Shown: positions 62,094-64,000 of the stretch, piece after piece
Position numbering within the stretch: the first letter of the stretch is position 1
How the letters are laid out: the number at the start of each line of letters is the position of its first letter
NCBI RefSeq assembly: GCF_028623165.1
Contig: NZ_CP117768.1
Span: forward strand, 1,302,001-1,366,000
Reading direction: 5' to 3'
DNA: 64,000 bases
Source: Nostoc sp. UHCC 0926
Lineage (GTDB): Bacteria; Cyanobacteriota; Cyanobacteriia; Cyanobacteriales; Nostocaceae
Made by a program: the position numbers and the translations under genes
Notes under the pieces: model-generated
Seen by the model: only the letters and a program-made list of their open reading frames with translations
Databases searched by the model: none
What the model was told of the DNA's origin: nothing

Positions 62094-62220
62094 TAGACCT
62101 CTTGCAAAAGTCAAAAAATCAGAAATGTCATTCTGAGCAAAACGCAGTCAAGAGAAGAATCTCACTACTCTGTTTCGCTTTGCTCAACATGACAATTTAA
62201 GCATTTATGCAAGAGGTCTA
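62094..62220. mobile_element. MITE of 127 bp with TAGACCTCTTGCA ends
   Basis: Terminal inverted repeats TAGACCTCTTGCA and TGCAAGAGGTCTA are perfect. The TA at each edge would fit an IS630/Tc1-like TA target duplication. The interior has no gene. It abuts the start codon of the small membrane protein gene. Confidence 0.8.
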
Positions 62221-62317
62221 TTGGTATTGGGTATTAGGCACTTGTACTGAGCGAACGCAAGAGCGTCTCTAAGAGTTGCCGAACTATTGGTTATTTCCCC
62301 CTGCTCCCCCTTCCCAA

Positions 62318-64000
62318 TCAACCTGTATTTCTCATCCCGGCTGCAATCCCATTAATAGTTAACAATGCTCCTCGCAGTAACTCGCCTTTGCTGTAACGAG
62401 AGTGGATGATTCCAGAAGTAGCCGTAGTATTTAGGGACTGCCGTAGGCGCTTGAGTAGGGAAACTTGGATAAATCCCAAGGGGACAATTGTGCCATTGCG
62501 TAACTGCACAGATCGTTGCAAGACAGGATCACCATCTAACAGTCGATTGTGGTCGGTGATTTTTAACACCAAATCCCTTGTAAGATAGAACTCGCTAGCA
62601 ATTTGCTCAAAAACCTTGGCAAAACGAACCTGATCTTCTGGTTTTGACAATTCTTGGACGTAGTGGTGTGCCATTTGCATGTCTACTTTTGCCAAGGTCA
62701 TCTCGGCCTTAGAAATCACCATCTTGAAAAAGGGCCACTTAACGTAAAAGTAACGTAGCAATTTCAAGTGTTCTTCTGGTTCTTCGTTCAAGAAGTTTTG
62801 CACAGCTGTGCCAACGCCGTACCAGGAAGGCAGCAAAAAGCGAGTTTGTGTCCAGCTAAATACCCAAGGAATAGCTCGCAGACTACTTAAATCTTTCTTA
62901 CCAGATGGACGCCGGGCTGGACGGGAACTAATTTGTAGCTGGCTAATTTCTTCAATGGGGGTTACTTGGTGGAAGAAGTCAACAAAATCAGGCTGTTCGT
63001 AGATTAGGGCCCGATAATGTTGACGCGATCGCGCTGCTAATTCTTCCATAATCTCATTCCAGGGTTCAATATCATCAAACCCTGTCCGCAGCAGGCTAGC
63101 TTGAATCACGGCAGTGGTGATGGTTTCCATGTGGTACAAAGCCAAGTCCAACAAGGAGTATTTGGAAGCCAAAACTTCTCCTTGTTCGGTAATTTTGATT
63201 CGCCCATTGATACTATGACCTGGTTGAGCCAAAATCGCCTCGTAAGCAGGGCCCCCACCCCGTCCCACAGAACCGCCGCGTCCGTGGAAAATCCGCAAAC
63301 TTAGATCATAATTTTCTGCTATTTCTTGCAGTGATTTTTGAGCTTTATGAATTTCCCAGTTGCTGCTTAAAAAACCAGAGTCTTTGTTGCTGTCAGAATA
63401 CCCCAGCATCACTTCTTGCAAGTTAGAGGGGAGGGGGGAGGAAGAGGCAGGGGGGGCAGGAGAGGATGAATTTTCATCGGCATCTTCTGCTTTTGTCTGT
63501 TCGTAGCCGCCGGCTAACAAGGCCCGATATAACGGGAGTTCAAACAGTTTCTGCATGACGCTTCTGGAGCGTTGTAAATCTTCTACTGTCTCAAATAGGG
63601 GGACAACTTGAATAGTTCCCACAGCAATGGCGGGGTCAAAAAGTCTGGCTTCTTTGGCTAACAGTAGTACTTCCAGCACGTCGCTCACGTCGCGGCACAT
63701 GCTGATAATGTAAGTTTGGCAGATGTTGATACCAAATTCTTGTTGCAGCGATCGCACAACGCGAAAGGTTTCAATTACATCGTTGGTTTTTTCAGAAAAT
63801 GGCAATTCTGCCGGAATTAACGGCCGCCGGGTTTGCAGTTCTCCTGTGAGCCAAGCGACTCTTTGCTCCTCAGATAGTTCGTTGTAAGGTTGAGATAATA
63901 GTTGCAGGTATTCCAGTATCTCATCGAGCGCATCAGCGTGGCGGGATGATTCTTGGCGGATATCTAGCTCTGTCAAGTTAAAACCAAAAATTTCTACCTG
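62318..64000 (-). CDS. ppc: Phosphoenolpyruvate carboxylase, C-terminal part
   Basis: The frame enters from the right edge and ends at 62318, giving the last 560 or so residues of PEP carboxylase, the cytosolic enzyme that adds bicarbonate to PEP to form oxaloacetate. Landmarks: [40 protein letters not shown] (the conserved glycine loop), [20 protein letters not shown] and the ending MRNTG. Near 63420-63500 there is a short proline/serine-rich insertion ahead of [10 protein letters not shown]. The N-terminal half and the start lie outside the window. Confidence 0.95.
   Translation of the reverse strand, partial: QVEIFGFNLTELDIRQESSRHADALDEILEYLQLLSQPYNELSEEQRVAWLTGELQTRRPLIPAELPFSEKTNDVIETFRVVRSLQQEFGINICQTYIISMCRDVSDVLEVLLLAKEARLFDPAIAVGTIQVVPLFETVEDLQRSRSVMQKLFELPLYRALLAGGYEQTKAEDADENSSSPAPPASSSPLPSNLQEVMLGYSDSNKDSGFLSSNWEIHKAQKSLQEIAENYDLSLRIFHGRGGSVGRGGGPAYEAILAQPGHSINGRIKITEQGEVLASKYSLLDLALYHMETITTAVIQASLLRTGFDDIEPWNEIMEELAARSRQHYRALIYEQPDFVDFFHQVTPIEEISQLQISSRPARRPSGKKDLSSLRAIPWVFSWTQTRFLLPSWYGVGTAVQNFLNEEPEEHLKLLRYFYVKWPFFKMVISKAEMTLAKVDMQMAHHYVQELSKPEDQVRFAKVFEQIASEFYLTRDLVLKITDHNRLLDGDPVLQRSVQLRNGTIVPLGFIQVSLLKRLRQSLNTTATSGIIHSRYSKGELLRGALLTINGIAAGMRNTG

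Overview
The window is chromosomal DNA of a filamentous, heterocyst-type cyanobacterium, most likely Nostoc or a close relative. This is inferred from the dense HIP1 octamers (GCGATCGC), moderate GC, families that are cyanobacterial (DUF4336, DUF2555, COP23, AMIN-TonB receptor, kinase-TPR proteins), several hybrid histidine kinases, a PEP-CTERM protein, and long intergenic stretches packed with small palindromic and MITE-like repeats. No rRNA or tRNA gene was recognised and no CRISPR array is present.

Layout. 1-7.2 kb: the start of a TauE/SafE permease, an acetamidase/formamidase, a MazF-type toxin with an unusual TPR-antitoxin hybrid, a DUF4336 protein, a dead lmo0937-type gene, an AI-2E-type permease and a GTPase. 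7.2-19.1 kb: signalling block with a PAS hybrid histidine kinase, an inactive rhomboid homologue, a kinase-TPR protein, a two-gene histidine kinase operon and a second Ser/Thr kinase. 19.7-27 kb: PEP-CTERM protein, a relic of a Tn7-like (CAST-type) transposon end, a DUF697-type GTPase, repeat pile-ups with a histidine-kinase remnant, DUF937 and PNPOx-like proteins, a GNAT remnant, and an ArfB/S4-domain pair. 27-33 kb: large SNF2-type helicase, then DUF4350 plus MoxR. 33-40 kb: pseudogene and repeats, a solitary STAND-associated N-terminal domain, a secreted repeat protein, a GH10-like glycosidase and a site-2 protease. 40-44 kb: an intact IS with clear ends, an SPL-type radical SAM enzyme with a small partner, and nested repeats. 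44-51 kb: coaBC, DUF2555, an esterase, and a TonB siderophore receptor next to an AraC regulator broken by one in-frame stop. 51-55 kb: purH followed by four exact 163-bp tandem units, each looking like a small RNA gene of the Yfr2 type, then a lipoate ligase-like protein and YbjN. 55-61 kb: a trypsin-like protease, a Ser/Thr kinase with a PsbP-like tail, COP23, and a protease-TPR protein. 61-64 kb: two small unknowns and the 3' part of ppc.

The strongest candidate for something little described is the tandem small-RNA array at 52992-53643. The second theme is repeat biology: a family of terminal-repeat elements that carry 21-bp minisatellites, and palindromic repeats that serve as landing sites for at least two other elements, with target duplications readable in this window. 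The kinase/protease/COP23 cluster is a possible functional module of unknown role. All family names are from memory of the families; no search was run.
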